In this document: positions 25,225 through 34,213 of the stretch, one piece after another | How positions within the stretch are numbered: position 1 is the stretch's first letter | Layout: the number at the start of each line of letters is the position of its first letter | Notes under the pieces: model-generated | What the model saw: only the letters and a program-made list of their open reading frames with translations | Databases searched by the model: none | Told to the model about the DNA's origin: nothing | Assembly: GCA_020248665.1 (NCBI GenBank) | Contig: JADCHE010000096.1 | Location: forward strand, 1 to 40,851 | Reading direction: 5' to 3' | Length of the DNA stretch: 40,851 nucleotides | Source: Burkholderiales bacterium | Lineage (GTDB): Bacteria; Pseudomonadota; Gammaproteobacteria; Burkholderiales; Burkholderiaceae_E | Program-made: the position numbers and the translations under genes

Positions 25225-26073
25225 TCAGCCCCCTGACCAATCGACCGTGCCGGTCCACGCGGTGGCGAGCACGACCAGCCCGAAGGCGATCCGGTACCAG
25301 GCGAAGGGCACGAAGTCGTGCCGCGACACGTAGCGGATCAGCCAGTGCACACAGGCGAGCGCCGAGAAGAACGACACCGCCATGCCCACCGCGAACAGCG
25401 GCACGTCGTCGAGCGACAGCAGGTGGCGGTACTTCACCGTCTGGTAGACACCCGCGCCGATCAGCGTCGGGATCGCGAGGAAGAACGAGAACTCGGTCGC
25501 CGCGCGCCGCGACAGCCCGAACAGCATGCCGCCGATGATCGTGGCGCCCGAGCGGCTGGTGCCGGGGATCAGCGAGAACGCCTGCGCGAGGCCGAGCTTG
25601 AGCGCATCGGTGGCGCTCAGCGCGTCGACGTCGTCGACCCTCGGCGGCACGGCCGCGCGCTTGTGCCGGCGCTCGACCCACAGGATCACGAAGCCGCCGA
25701 CGATGAACGCGAGCGCGACCGGCACCGGCTCGAACAGCACGTCCTTGATGTGCTTGCCGAACAGCACACCGAGCACCGCCGCCGGCAGGAAGGCGATCAC
25801 CACGTTGAACGCGAAGCGGCGCGCGACCGGGTCGCCGCCGAGGCCGCCGACGACCTTCACGATCCGGGCGCGGTAGTACCAGATCACCGCGGCCATCGCG
25901 CCGGTCTGGATCGCGACGTCGAAGACCTTGGCCTTGTCGTCGTGGAAGCCGAGCAGGCTGCCGGCGAGGATCAGGTGGCCGGTGCTGGAGATCGGCAGGA
26001 ACTCGGTCAGCCCCTCGACGATGCCGAGGATCGCGGCCTTGACCAGCAGCGGCAGGGCGATGAGGAAGTCCAT
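25225..26073 (-). CDS. uppP: Undecaprenyl-diphosphatase (BacA/UppP)
   Basis: An integral membrane phosphatase of 282 residues that recycles undecaprenyl pyrophosphate to the monophosphate carrier used for peptidoglycan and other cell-wall polymers; overproduction gives bacitracin resistance in other bacteria. The two signature regions are present: [17 protein letters not shown] near the N-terminus and [21 protein letters not shown] in the second half, which hold the catalytic glutamates, serines and arginine. About eight transmembrane helices are visible. It stands 64 bases downstream of thiD on the same strand. Confidence 0.97.
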   Translation of the reverse strand: MDFLIALPLLVKAAILGIVEGLTEFLPISSTGHLILAGSLLGFHDDKAKVFDVAIQTGAMAAVIWYYRARIVKVVGGLGGDPVARRFAFNVVIAFLPAAVLGVLFGKHIKDVLFEPVPVALAFIVGGFVILWVERRHKRAAVPPRVDDVDALSATDALKLGLAQAFSLIPGTSRSGATIIGGMLFGLSRRAATEFSFFLAIPTLIGAGVYQTVKYRHLLSLDDVPLFAVGMAVSFFSALACVHWLIRYVSRHDFVPFAWYRIAFGLVVLATAWTGTVDWSGG

Positions 26074-26137
26074 CGGGACGCGTGGGGGCCCCGCGGTTCG
26101 CGCGGTCGGGTCGGAGGAGCGGCGATGGTACCGGGTT

Positions 26138-26971
26138 CTACCGGGGCCAGACGTTGTGGAAGTGATGCACCGGACCGTGACCCCGACCGACGGAGAGCTC
26201 GCCCGATCGGCGGATCGCCTCGGTCAGCCAGCGCTTGGCGTCGGCGACCGCTTCGGGCACCGAGCCGCGGCGCGGCAGCAGCGCGGCGATCGCGGCCGAC
26301 AGCGAGCAGCCGGTGCCGTGGGTGTTCTTCGTCTCGATCCGGTGCGCCGGCAGCTCGATCATCGCGTCGCCGTCGTGCAGCAGGTCGATCGCGTCGCCCT
26401 GCAGGTGGCCGCCCTTGAGCAGCACCCAGGCGTGGCGTGCGTCGGGCAGCAGCCGGCGCAGCCGCTCGGCGGCACGCCGCATCTCGCGCAGCGTGTCGGG
26501 CGCGCGCTCGCGCAGCAGCACGCCCGCCTCGGGCAGGTTGGGCGTGAGCACCGTCGCGAGCGGCAGGATCGCCTCGACGAGCATCGCGGTCGCATCCTGC
26601 GTCAGCAGGCTGTCGCCGCTCTTGGCGACCATCACCGGATCGACGACGACGTGCGCCGGCGCGCCCGCCGCGACCGGCTTGGCGAGTCCCTCCGCGACCG
26701 CGCGGGCGATCGGCGCGGTGCCGAGCATGCCGATCTTCGCGGTGTCGATGCGCACGTCGGCGAACAGCGTGTCGAGCTGCAGCCGCACGAACTCCGGCGG
26801 CACGCCGTGGATGCCGGTGACCGCCTGCGTGTTCTGCGCGGTCAGCGCGGCGACCACGCCGCAGCCGTAGGCGCCGAGCGCGGAGAAGGCCTTCAGGTCG
26901 GCGTAGATGCCCGCGCCGCCGGACGGGTCGATGCCGGCGACGGTCAGGGCGTTGGGGATGGAGGTCGTCAT
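26138..26971 (-). CDS. thiD: Hydroxymethylpyrimidine/phosphomethylpyrimidine kinase (ThiD)
   Basis: A ribokinase-fold kinase of 277 residues that phosphorylates HMP and then HMP phosphate for thiamine synthesis and salvage. The N-terminus shows [23 protein letters not shown], the middle [16 protein letters not shown], and the ATP/anion-hole motif is [18 protein letters not shown] with the catalytic residue in GTGC. The C-terminal [14 protein letters not shown] is also usual. No other thiamine genes or a TPP riboswitch are visible next to it. GGAG lies eight bases before the ATG. Confidence 0.96.
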   Translation of the reverse strand: MTTSIPNALTVAGIDPSGGAGIYADLKAFSALGAYGCGVVAALTAQNTQAVTGIHGVPPEFVRLQLDTLFADVRIDTAKIGMLGTAPIARAVAEGLAKPVAAGAPAHVVVDPVMVAKSGDSLLTQDATAMLVEAILPLATVLTPNLPEAGVLLRERAPDTLREMRRAAERLRRLLPDARHAWVLLKGGHLQGDAIDLLHDGDAMIELPAHRIETKNTHGTGCSLSAAIAALLPRRGSVPEAVADAKRWLTEAIRRSGELSVGRGHGPVHHFHNVWPR

Positions 26972-27008
26972 GGGGCTCGCTCCGGAGTCGCTCGGGGACT
27001 CGCTCGCG

Positions 27009-28253
27009 TCACTCGTAGCGCAGCGCGTCGATCGGCTCCAGCCGCGATGCCTTGCGCGCGGGATAGAAGCCGAAGAACACGCCGACGAGCGCAGCGAAGC
27101 CGAAGGCCATCACGATCGCGCTCGCGTCGATCTCGATGCGCCAGCCGGCCGACTGGCCGACCATCTCGGCGGCGACGACGCCGACGGCCACGCCGATCAG
27201 CCCGCCGATGCTCGACAGCGTGACCGCCTCGACGAGGAACTGCGACAGGATGTCGCCGCCGCGGGCGCCGACCGCCATCCGCAGCCCGATCTCGCGCGTG
27301 CGCTCGGTGACCGACACCAGCATGATGTTCATGATGCCGATGCCGCCGACCAGCAGGCTCACGCCGCCGATCGCGGCGAGCAGCATCGTCATCGCGCGGC
27401 TCGCCTCCTCCTGCGCCTTCATCGCCTCGTTCATGTTGCGCAGCACGAAGTCGTCCTCGGTGCCGGGCTGCAGCCGGTGGCGCTGGCGCAGCAGTGCCCG
27501 CACGCTCTCCTCGGCGACCTTCAGGTCCTCGCCGTCGGCGACCTTGATCCAGATGTTGTTGATCCGCCGCAGCGTGCCCTGGGGCAGCCCGAAGAGCCGC
27601 GTGCGCGCGGTGTTCAGCGGCACGAAGACGATCTCGTCCTGGTCCTGGCCGACGGCGCTCTGCCCCTTCTTCGCCGCGATGCCGACGACGACCATCGGCA
27701 CGCGTCGCACCCGGACCACGCGGTCGATCATGTCCTCGGGCGGCGTGTCGGCGCCGAAGAGCCGCGTCGCGACCGTCCAGCCGAGGATCACCACCTTGCC
27801 GGAGCTCGCGAGCTCGCCGGGCTCGAACATCCGACCCGCCTCGAGCGGCCAGTTCCGCACCTCGAAGTAGCCGGGCGTGGCCCCCATCAGCGCAGCGCCG
27901 ATGTTCTGGTTGCCGTGGATGATCTGCGACCAGCTGCGGTAGGCGGGCGCGGAGATCTCGACCTCGGGGATCTCGCGACCGATCGCGATCGCGTCGTCCT
28001 CGGTCAGCGTCATCGTGCTGCCGCTGCCGCTGCGCGCACCCGCGGTCATCGTCGACGACGGGATCACCAGCAGCACGTTCGTGCCGAGGCTGCGGATCTG
28101 CTCCTCGACACGCGTCTGCGCCCCCTTGCCGACGCCGAGCATCGCGATGACCGCGCCGACGCCGATGACGATGCCGAGCATGGTGAGCGCCGAGCGCAGC
28201 ACGTTCGTGCGCAGCGCCCGCAGCGCGATCATGAAGGTCGAGAGGAAGTCCAT
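27009..28253 (-). CDS. MacB-type ABC exporter permease (FtsX family)
   Basis: A 414-residue membrane subunit with one N-terminal helix (LRSALTMLGIVIGVGAVIAML), a large periplasmic MacB_PCD domain of about 210 residues, and three C-terminal helices forming the FtsX domain (GGVSLLVGGIGIMNIMLVSVTERTREIGLRMAVGARG split across helix 2 and its loop). The C-terminus PARKASRLEPIDALRYE is the family end. The ATG at 28253 was chosen since residues before it do not fit. It follows the ATPase gene by 13 bases. In E. coli MacB, ATPase and permease are fused; here they are separate, as in the YknYZ or LolCDE style. The system likely exports lipids, peptides or macrolides. Confidence 0.94.
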   Translation of the reverse strand: MDFLSTFMIALRALRTNVLRSALTMLGIVIGVGAVIAMLGVGKGAQTRVEEQIRSLGTNVLLVIPSSTMTAGARSGSGSTMTLTEDDAIAIGREIPEVEISAPAYRSWSQIIHGNQNIGAALMGATPGYFEVRNWPLEAGRMFEPGELASSGKVVILGWTVATRLFGADTPPEDMIDRVVRVRRVPMVVVGIAAKKGQSAVGQDQDEIVFVPLNTARTRLFGLPQGTLRRINNIWIKVADGEDLKVAEESVRALLRQRHRLQPGTEDDFVLRNMNEAMKAQEEASRAMTMLLAAIGGVSLLVGGIGIMNIMLVSVTERTREIGLRMAVGARGGDILSQFLVEAVTLSSIGGLIGVAVGVVAAEMVGQSAGWRIEIDASAIVMAFGFAALVGVFFGFYPARKASRLEPIDALRYE

Positions 28254-28266
28254 CGCGTCGCGCCCG

Positions 28267-29022
28267 TCAGTCGCTGCCGACCTCGAGCTCGCGCAGCGCG
28301 CGGGCGGCATCGTTCGCCTCGTTCGGCGTGTCGCGCACGACGCGGCCGTCGCGGAACGCGATGATCCGGGTGGCGAACGCGGCGACGTCCGGCTCGTGGG
28401 TGACGAGCACGATCGTGATCCCCTCGCGGTTCAGCGACTGCAGCAGCGCCATCACCTCGACGCTGGTGCGCGAATCGAGCGCGCCGGTCGGCTCGTCGGC
28501 GAGGATCAGCGCCGGGTCGTTGACCAGCGCCCGCGCGATCGCGACGCGCTGCTGCTGCCCGCCCGACAGTTGCGCCGGATGGTGGTCGACCCGCTCGGCG
28601 AGGCCGACCTGGGAGAGCCGCTTCAGCGCCCGCTCGCGGCGCTGGGCGCGCGGCACGCCCGAGTACAGCAGCGGCAGCTCGACGTTGTCGACCGCGGTGG
28701 TGCGCGGCAGCAGGTTGAACTGCTGGAACACGAAGCCGATGCGCCGGTTGCGGATCGCGGCGAGCTGGTCGCGGTCCATCGCGTCGACCGCCTCGCCGCC
28801 GAGCCAGTAGCGGCCGCTCGACGGACGGTCTAGACAGCCGACCAGGTTCATGAAGGTGGACTTTCCGGAGCCGCTCGGCCCCATCACCGCGACGAACTCC
28901 CCGGGGTCGACCGACAGCGTCAGCTCGCGCAGCGCGTGCACCGTCCCGCCGCCGACCTCGTAGCGCTTGGCGAGCGCCTCGCAGCGGATCAGCGGCGCCG
29001 GGCCGGACCTCGGTGCGTCCAT
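28267..29022 (-). CDS. MacB/LolD-type ABC exporter ATPase
   Basis: A 251-residue ATPase of the MacB/LolD group. Walker A is GPSGSGKS (48-55), the Q-loop is FVFQQFNLLPRTTAVDNVELPLLYSG, the signature is LSGGQQQRVAIARAL (152-166), Walker B with DEPTGALDS follows at about 176, and the switch histidine is in LVTHEPD. The FNLLP and ELPLLYSG segments are characteristic of this mechanotransmission-type family. It lies between the adaptor gene (21 bases upstream) and the permease gene, on the same strand. Confidence 0.95.
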   Translation of the reverse strand: MDAPRSGPAPLIRCEALAKRYEVGGGTVHALRELTLSVDPGEFVAVMGPSGSGKSTFMNLVGCLDRPSSGRYWLGGEAVDAMDRDQLAAIRNRRIGFVFQQFNLLPRTTAVDNVELPLLYSGVPRAQRRERALKRLSQVGLAERVDHHPAQLSGGQQQRVAIARALVNDPALILADEPTGALDSRTSVEVMALLQSLNREGITIVLVTHEPDVAAFATRIIAFRDGRVVRDTPNEANDAARALRELEVGSD

Positions 29023-29042
29023 CGGTCGGGCGCTCGCGCTGC

Positions 29043-30713
29043 TCAGAGCCGCGGACCGACGGGCCGGGCGGGCCCGGTCGTCGACGCGGCGGAGATCACG
29101 CCGGTGTAGACGAGGTCGCCCTCGGCGAGCTTCGCGTCGCCGACGAAGCCGACGATCTCGGTGGACGAGCCGTCCGACAGGCCGAGCCTCAGCTCGACCG
29201 GCATCGGCTTGCCGTCCGGCCCGGGCGCGAACACCCGGCCGCGCAGCACCGCGCGCCCCGACAGCTCGACCAGGATCTCGCCGTACTTCTTCTTCTGTGC
29301 CGGATCGAGGATCTCGCCGATCCGCGCGCGCAGCTCGGCGCGGTTGCGCTCGGCGAGCTTCGGACGCTCGGACTCGGGCGCGTCGCGCATCGCCGCGAAG
29401 CGCTCGCGCATCGACGCGAAGATCTCGTCGAGCTGGCTCTTCTGCTGCGGCGTCAGCGACAGCTCGCGCTCGAGGCGCTCGCGGAACGCGCGCATCTGCC
29501 CGCCGCCCTGCCCGCCGCCCGGCGCGGCCCCCTGCCCCGTGCCCGGCCCGGCCGCACCTTGCGGGGGACGCGCGGGCGGCGCCGACTGCGCGATCGCATC
29601 GGGCACAAGCGCCTCGAGCGCGGCGCGCACCGGCTCGGGCAGCGCGGCCGACTTCGGCGCGTCCGTCCAGCCCGGTGGCCTGAAGCGCAGCGCCGAGTTC
29701 GGCACCTTCAGCACGTCGTTGCGTACGTCGGTCACGACCCGCACGTTCGCGGTCATGCCGGGCAGCAGGATCTGCGAGTCGTTGTCGGCCGACACCACCG
29801 CCGTGTAGGTGATGACGTTCTGCTCGTTCTTGGAGGCCTTGCGCACCTGCGTGACCACACCCTCGAAGGTGCGCCCCGGGAACGCATCCACAGTGAAGGT
29901 GGTGCGCTGCCCGACCCGCAGCCGCGCGACCTCGGCCTCGTCGATCGAGACCTCGACCTGCATGTCGCGCAGGTTCTGCGCGATGAGGAACATCTCGGGC
30001 GCCGCGAGACTCACGGCGACGGTCTGTCCCGGCTCGATCGAGCGCTTGATGACGACGCCGTCGACCGGCGCGCGGATCACGGTGCGGCCGAGGTCGACGC
30101 GGGCGGACGCGACCTGCGCCTCGCGCTGCGCGACGGTCGAGCGCACGTTGCGCACCTGCGCCTCGGCGAGCTCGACCTGCGCAGTCGCGCTCGCGACGTC
30201 CTGCTCGAGCGCGCGGGCGACCGAGTTCGCCTTGTCGCGCTCGGCCGGCGAGATGAAGTTGCGCGCGACCAGGTCCTGCTTGCGCTCGAGGTCGCGGCGC
30301 GCCTCCTCGAGGTTGATGCGCGCCCTCGACAGGTCGGAGCGCCGCGCCGCGACGGTGGCGAGCTGCACGCCGACCTGGGCGCGTGCGGCCTCGAGGTCGG
30401 CCTCGGCCTGGCGCACGCGGTACTCGAAGGTCTCCGGGTCGAGCCGCGCGAGCACCTGCCCCTTGCGGACCTCGGCGTTGAAGTCGGCGAGCACCTCGCG
30501 GATCTGACCGGACACCTGGGAGCTGACCTGCACCTGGACGGTCGCGGCGAGCGTGCCCGAGGCCGCGACGGAGGCGGTCAGCGTGCCGCGCTCGATCTTG
30601 GCCGTGCGGAACTGTGGCGCCTCGCCGGTGCGCTGCTTCTGCCACCACCAGGCGCCGCCGCCGCCGAGGGCGACGAGCACGAGCAGCCAGGCGATCAGGG
30701 GACGGGCTTTCAT
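29043..30713 (-). CDS. MacA-like periplasmic adaptor with inserted Spy/CpxP-like segment
   Basis: A membrane fusion protein of 556 residues; E. coli MacA has 371. It starts with one membrane anchor (about 5-24), then barrel and lipoyl parts (QVSSQVSGQIREVLADFNAEV), a long coiled coil (about 95-205), the second lipoyl half (TVIRAPVDGVVIKRSIEPGQ) and the beta domain. Between NDVLKVPNSALRF (about 333-344) and a C-terminal strand region (about 491-521) there is an insert of about 145 residues. It comprises a Pro/Gly/Gln-rich linker (376-406) and a charged helical stretch (407-485) with LTPQQ at 420-424, followed by two more helices, like the LTxxQ motif of Spy/CpxP periplasmic chaperones. No outer-membrane channel gene is in this operon. 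Confidence 0.92.
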   Translation of the reverse strand: MKARPLIAWLLVLVALGGGGAWWWQKQRTGEAPQFRTAKIERGTLTASVAASGTLAATVQVQVSSQVSGQIREVLADFNAEVRKGQVLARLDPETFEYRVRQAEADLEAARAQVGVQLATVAARRSDLSRARINLEEARRDLERKQDLVARNFISPAERDKANSVARALEQDVASATAQVELAEAQVRNVRSTVAQREAQVASARVDLGRTVIRAPVDGVVIKRSIEPGQTVAVSLAAPEMFLIAQNLRDMQVEVSIDEAEVARLRVGQRTTFTVDAFPGRTFEGVVTQVRKASKNEQNVITYTAVVSADNDSQILLPGMTANVRVVTDVRNDVLKVPNSALRFRPPGWTDAPKSAALPEPVRAALEALVPDAIAQSAPPARPPQGAAGPGTGQGAAPGGGQGGGQMRAFRERLERELSLTPQQKSQLDEIFASMRERFAAMRDAPESERPKLAERNRAELRARIGEILDPAQKKKYGEILVELSGRAVLRGRVFAPGPDGKPMPVELRLGLSDGSSTEIVGFVGDAKLAEGDLVYTGVISAASTTGPARPVGPRL

Positions 30714-30722
30714 GGGGCGCCC

Positions 30723-30728
30723 AGTATA
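30723..30728 (-). promoter_or_regulatory. Candidate -10 box before the MacA-like gene
   Basis: TATACT on the minus strand (30728-30723) lies just nine bases before the ATG at 30713, within otherwise GC-rich DNA. No good -35 is visible 16-18 bases upstream. If used, the transcript would be nearly leaderless. The same hexamer is the -10 of the tetR promoter at 35775-35780. Confidence 0.35.
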
Positions 30729-30801
30729 TGCGGGCCGGGCGACCGACGATGCGCACCTCCGCACGCCCCGGGGTCTCGCGCAGCCGGCCCGTGCCGGGCG
30801 G

Positions 30802-31107
30802 TCACGACCCCTCGTCGCGACGCCGGGGCGCGGTCAGCCGCTCGAGCCGCCCGAGCCACGCGATCGCGTGGCCGCGGTCTTCGCCGCACATCTCGCGCGA
30901 CGGGCGCAGCCCGGCGCAGAAGGACGGCCGCTCCGGACGCCCGAACAGGCGGCAGCCCAACGCCTCGTCCAGGTGCAGGCAGCGCACGCCCGCGGGCTTG
31001 CCCCGGGGCATGCCGGGCATCGGCGTCGCGATCGAGGGGGCGATGCAGCACGCGCCGCAGCCGGGTCGGCAGGGCGGGTCGGACGGGTCGGGGGACGGGT
31101 CGGGCAC
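30802..31107 (-). CDS. YkgJ-family cysteine cluster protein
   Basis: A 101-residue protein with eight cysteines (about C13, C17, C20, C21, C43, C52, C64, C74) in the pattern [34 protein letters not shown] and REMCG, which defines the YkgJ/UPF0153 zinc- or iron-sulfur-binding family of unknown role. The protein is cytoplasmic. The GTG at 31107 is my best start; the first ten residues, a Pro-Asp-Ser repeat, have no homologous feel, and the ribosome binding site is poor, so a slightly different start is possible. It is 59 bases downstream of the metallohydrolase gene on the same strand. Confidence 0.85.
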   Translation of the reverse strand: MPDPSPDPSDPPCRPGCGACCIAPSIATPMPGMPRGKPAGVRCLHLDEALGCRLFGRPERPSFCAGLRPSREMCGEDRGHAIAWLGRLERLTAPRRRDEGS

Positions 31108-31166
31108 GGACCGATCGTGCCACGGGCCGGGTCCGGACCAGTCGGCGGCCGCCCGCCGGCCGCCGC

Positions 31167-32069
31167 TCAGACGACGCGCCAGCGCCCGTCGTCGACCCGC
31201 ACCCGAGCGGCGGCGAGCAGCTCGTCCAGGTGCTGCGCGATCGTGCGGCGCTCGGCGCAGTCGATCCAGACCTCCTCGTACCCCTCGGGGTACAGCAGAC
31301 GCATCGCGACCAGCTCGTCGAGCGTTCGCGCGCCGTCGCCGATCATCCCGAGGAGCTTCGCCTCGCGCGCCCCGAGCGTCGCCTCGAATGCGCGCAGCGC
31401 GGTCTCGAAGGCCGCGCGCTCGGTGTAGACGCCCTTGTGGTGGGAGGTGACCCACGCACGTGCGGGCACCTGCGCGACCCGCCTCAGCGTGCGGCGGAAG
31501 GCGCCGAGGTCGGAGGTCGCGTCGCCGTAGTACGGCCCGAAGCCCGACAGGTCGATGTCGCCGATGAAGGCCACGCCCTCGGGCTCGACCAGCAGCACGC
31601 TGTGCCCGGCGGTGTGGCCGGGCATGTGGATCGCGCGGACCGACACGCCGCCGCCGAGGTCCCAGCGCGCGCCGTCGGCATAGGCGGTCGCATCCGGCCG
31701 GGGCGCGTAGTCGAAGTCGCGCTCGATCTTCGCGCGCAGCGGCCCGAGCACCGACTCCGGGTAGCCGTAGTGCCGCGACAGTCCTGTCCAGCTGCGTGCG
31801 GCGTCGACGTCGGCCTCGTGGACGTGGACCGCAGCGCGCGGGATCCTTCGAAGGCCCGCCATGTGGTCCTCGTGAACGTGGCCGAGTATCGCGAGGTCGG
31901 CCGACTCGAACGCGTCGCCGATCCGCTGCGACACCTGCGGCGTGTCGAACACCGCGAGCGTGTCGGCGCCGCGCACGACGACCTGGTTGCCGTCGGGATA
32001 CTTGCCGTTCTTCTCGCCGAAGAACACGGTGACCGGGCCGAAGGTGGCGCTGGGGACGTCGGGGTTCAT
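31167..32069 (-). CDS. Metallo-beta-lactamase-fold hydrolase
   Basis: A 300-residue MBL-fold protein. The metal-binding motif HVHEDH is at residues 64-69, the third histidine is in MPGHTAGHS (H152), the bridging aspartate is in [11 protein letters not shown] (about D171-D173) and another histidine is in TSHHKG (about H210). The last 90 residues form a helical, winged-helix-like C-terminal part as in the LACTB2/glyoxalase-like group. No signal peptide is present, so it is cytoplasmic and not an exported antibiotic-resistance enzyme. Substrate is unknown. Its start overlaps the end of the decayed EamA gene by four bases. Confidence 0.9.
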   Translation of the reverse strand: MNPDVPSATFGPVTVFFGEKNGKYPDGNQVVVRGADTLAVFDTPQVSQRIGDAFESADLAILGHVHEDHMAGLRRIPRAAVHVHEADVDAARSWTGLSRHYGYPESVLGPLRAKIERDFDYAPRPDATAYADGARWDLGGGVSVRAIHMPGHTAGHSVLLVEPEGVAFIGDIDLSGFGPYYGDATSDLGAFRRTLRRVAQVPARAWVTSHHKGVYTERAAFETALRAFEATLGAREAKLLGMIGDGARTLDELVAMRLLYPEGYEEVWIDCAERRTIAQHLDELLAAARVRVDDGRWRVV

Positions 32070-32458
32070 CGCGGGGTGTCGGATCGGAGGCGACCGTCAT
32101 CGTACCCGGCGGCGGGCGGGTGCGCGCGCCGCGGCCACACGCCGAGCGTGAGCGCCGCGCCGGCGAGGATCACCGCGCAGCCGGCCGCCATCCGCGGCGT
32201 CACCGCTTCGCCGAGGTAGACACTCGCCGAAGCCGTCGCGACGATCGGGTTCAGGAAGGTCACCGAGGTCGCGCGCACCGGGCCGATCTCGCGCAGCAGC
32301 CGGAAGTACGACGGGAACCCGAGGCCGGACGACGCCACGCCGAGGAACGCCACCTCGGCCCGGGCCTAGGCGCCCGGGTCGTGCGCGGGCCAGGTCGCCC
32401 AGGCGAACGGCGGCGCCGACGACTGCAGCACGAGCGGGGCGACGCGGACGCGGCGCAT
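32066..32458 (-). pseudogene. EamA/DMT-family transporter remnant with nonsense codon
   Basis: The C-terminal part of a drug/metabolite-type transporter: FLGVASSGLGFPSYFRLLREIGP, then VRATSVTFLNPIVATASASVYLGEAVTPRMAAG and a last helix [12 protein letters not shown]. In the same frame, after a TAG at 32368-32366, the upstream codons still read like the preceding region of such transporters (APLVLQSSAPPFAWATWPAHDPGA). In relatives a tryptophan is common at the stop position, so a TGG to TAG change is likely. The homologous sequence ends near 32458, so about two thirds of the normal 290-300 residues, including the first EamA domain, are gone. The WYL regulator gene begins 80 bases away on the other strand, at the deletion border. 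Confidence 0.75.
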
Positions 32459-32538
32459 CGGGTGCGCAGCCTCGCCGCGTCCGGCCCGGGGCGCCTGCAG
32501 GCGTCGCGGTTCCCGGAGCGCGACCGTATGCTTGGGGC

Positions 32539-33240
32539 ATGTCCCGCGCCGAACGCCTGCTCGATCTGATCCAGCTGCTGCGCCGCCACCGTCGCCCCGT
32601 GACCGGCGAAACGCTCGCCGCCGAGCTGGGCGTGAGCCTGCGCACGCTGTACCGCGACATCGCGACGCTGCAGGCGCAAGGCGCGCGGATCGACGGTGCG
32701 CCGGGCCTCGGCTACCTGCTGCACGAGGGCTTCGTGCTGCCGCCGCTGATGTTCTCGTCCGACGAGGTCGAGGCACTGGTGCTCGGCTCGCGCTGGGTCG
32801 CCGACCGGGGCGACACCCGACTCGCCGCGGCGGCGCGCGACGCGCTCGCGAAGATCGCCGCGGTGCTGCCGGGGCCGCTGCGCGCCGAACTCGACGCGTC
32901 GGCGCTGCTCGTCGGCCCGGGCGCGCCCATCGCCGCGGGCGACGCCGAGGTCGCCGCGATCCGCGGGGCGATCCGGGGCGAGCGCACGGCACGGATCGTC
33001 TACCGTGACGGCGACGGCCGCGACACCGAGCGCGTCGTGTGGCCGATCGCGCTCGGCTTCTTCGACCGCGCGCGCGTGATGGTCGCTTGGTGCGAGCTGC
33101 GCGGCGCGTTGCGCCACTTCCGGACCGACCGCATCGCCGCGCTCGAGGTGCTCGACGCCCGCGCGCCGCGGCGGCGCCAGGTGCTGCTGCGCGAGTGGCG
33201 CGCGCAGCAGGGGCTGCCGGAGCCGGACGGGCGCTGCTGA
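32539..33240 (+). CDS. WYL-domain transcriptional regulator (YafY-like)
   Basis: A 233-residue regulator with an N-terminal winged helix (MSRAERLLDLIQLLRRHR, LAAELGVSLRTLYRDIATLQAQG) of the HTH_11 type and a C-terminal WYL domain (about 140-205), including VVWPIALGFFDRARVMVAWCELRGALRHFRTDRI. WYL regulators sense small ligands or nucleic acids. Regulators of this kind frequently stand beside a VOC/glyoxalase gene, as here, and probably control it. The predicted binding region would be the 82-base gap after this gene, which contains a 21-base palindrome. Confidence 0.93.
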   Translation: MSRAERLLDLIQLLRRHRRPVTGETLAAELGVSLRTLYRDIATLQAQGARIDGAPGLGYLLHEGFVLPPLMFSSDEVEALVLGSRWVADRGDTRLAAAARDALAKIAAVLPGPLRAELDASALLVGPGAPIAAGDAEVAAIRGAIRGERTARIVYRDGDGRDTERVVWPIALGFFDRARVMVAWCELRGALRHFRTDRIAALEVLDARAPRRRQVLLREWRAQQGLPEPDGRC

Positions 33241-33279
33241 CGGTTCCTGTCAGGGGCCCGCGCGATCCTCTGCGGCACG

Positions 33280-33300
33280 GCGCGGGCACGGTGCCCGCGC
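33280..33300. promoter_or_regulatory. 21-base palindrome between WYL regulator and VOC genes
   Basis: Perfect 10-base arms GCGCGGGCAC and GTGCCCGCGC flank a single central G. It begins 40 bases after the regulator stop and ends 22 bases before the VOC start. It may be an operator or an mRNA hairpin. A wider pair, CCTGTC (33246-33251) and GACAGG, flanks it. Confidence 0.45.
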
Positions 33301-33322
33301 GACGATCCGACAGGAGCCCGCC

Positions 33323-33688
33323 GTGCACGACCCGAACTTCGTCATCCTCTACGTGCGAGATGCCGCCGCGAGCGCGTCCTTCTACGCCGGCCTGCTCGGG
33401 CTCGCACCCGCGCAAGCCTCCCCGACCTTCGCGATGTTCGCGCTCGACGGCGGCATGATGCTCGGGATCTGGCGAGCCGACGGCGTCGCGCCGCCGGCGA
33501 CCCCGCCCGGCGGAGCCGAGCTCGCGTTCACCGTCGGCGACGACGACACGGTACGCGCGACCCACGCCGACTGGCTCGCGCGCGGCCTGGACGTGCTGCA
33601 GCCCCCGACAGAGATGGACTTCGGGTACTCGTTCACCGCCCGCGATCCGGACGGCCACCGGCTGCGCGTGTTCGCGCCCGCGCGATGA
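33323..33688 (+). CDS. VOC-family (glyoxalase/bleomycin-resistance fold) protein
   Basis: A 121-residue protein with two beta-alpha-beta-beta-beta units of the vicinal oxygen chelate fold. It starts [21 protein letters not shown], with [21 protein letters not shown] next, and ends with [20 protein letters not shown], where DPDGHRLRV is the usual second-half motif. The GTG start has AGGAG seven bases before it. It probably works in detoxification or resistance, and the WYL protein upstream is the likely regulator. The stop overlaps the following gene (ATGA). Confidence 0.92.
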   Translation: MHDPNFVILYVRDAAASASFYAGLLGLAPAQASPTFAMFALDGGMMLGIWRADGVAPPATPPGGAELAFTVGDDDTVRATHADWLARGLDVLQPPTEMDFGYSFTARDPDGHRLRVFAPAR

Positions 33689-34116
33689 GCCGCGCCTGGA
33701 TCGCGGTCGCGTCGGCCGAGCACGTGCGGCGCGGCGTCGCCGGTGGCTTCGCGCAGGTCTGTCACGGCCGGGCAGCGCCGCTGCGGCGGCTCGCGCCCGG
33801 CGACGCGATCGCGTACTACTCCCCGACCTCGAGCTTCCGCGGACGCGATGCGCTGCGCGCGTTCACCGCGGTCGGCACGGTCCGCGACGGCGCGCCGTAC
33901 GCGTTCGACATGGGCGGCGGCTTCGTGCCGTTCCGGCGCGACGTCGACTGGCTCGACGCCGTCCCGACACCGATCGCGCCGTTGCTGCCGCGCCTGTCGT
34001 TCGCCGCCGGGACGCGGCACTGGGGCGCGCGGTTGCGGTTCGGGCTGCTGGAAGTCGATCCCGGCGACCTCGTCGTGGTTCGCGATGCGATGCGGCCCCG
34101 AGGCACCGGCGGATGA
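33685..34116 (+). CDS. EVE-domain protein (UPF0310-like)
   Basis: A 143-residue protein with the PUA-like EVE fold: [26 protein letters not shown], then [32 protein letters not shown] and [13 protein letters not shown] proteins bind modified bases or nucleotides through an aromatic cage and are sometimes found in defence systems; many, including this one, occur alone as housekeeping-like genes. ATG 33685 overlaps the VOC stop, so it is co-transcribed with the VOC gene. Confidence 0.85.
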   Translation: MSRAWIAVASAEHVRRGVAGGFAQVCHGRAAPLRRLAPGDAIAYYSPTSSFRGRDALRAFTAVGTVRDGAPYAFDMGGGFVPFRRDVDWLDAVPTPIAPLLPRLSFAAGTRHWGARLRFGLLEVDPGDLVVVRDAMRPRGTGG

Positions 34117-34213
34117 GCCTGCAGGCGGACATCCGCGCGAGGACTTGACGCAGGTCGTCGCACGGACGGCCCGATCCGGCGATCCTCGGGGCTCCCGACC
34201 CCGGAGCGTCCCG

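Noticed and set aside
31167..32069. Metallo-beta-lactamase antibiotic-resistance gene
   Set aside because: It has the fold but no signal peptide and is like cytoplasmic glyoxalase/LACTB2-type hydrolases.
33685..34116. EVE protein as part of a defence island
   Set aside because: No restriction, nuclease or other defence genes are nearby; it is coupled to a VOC gene.
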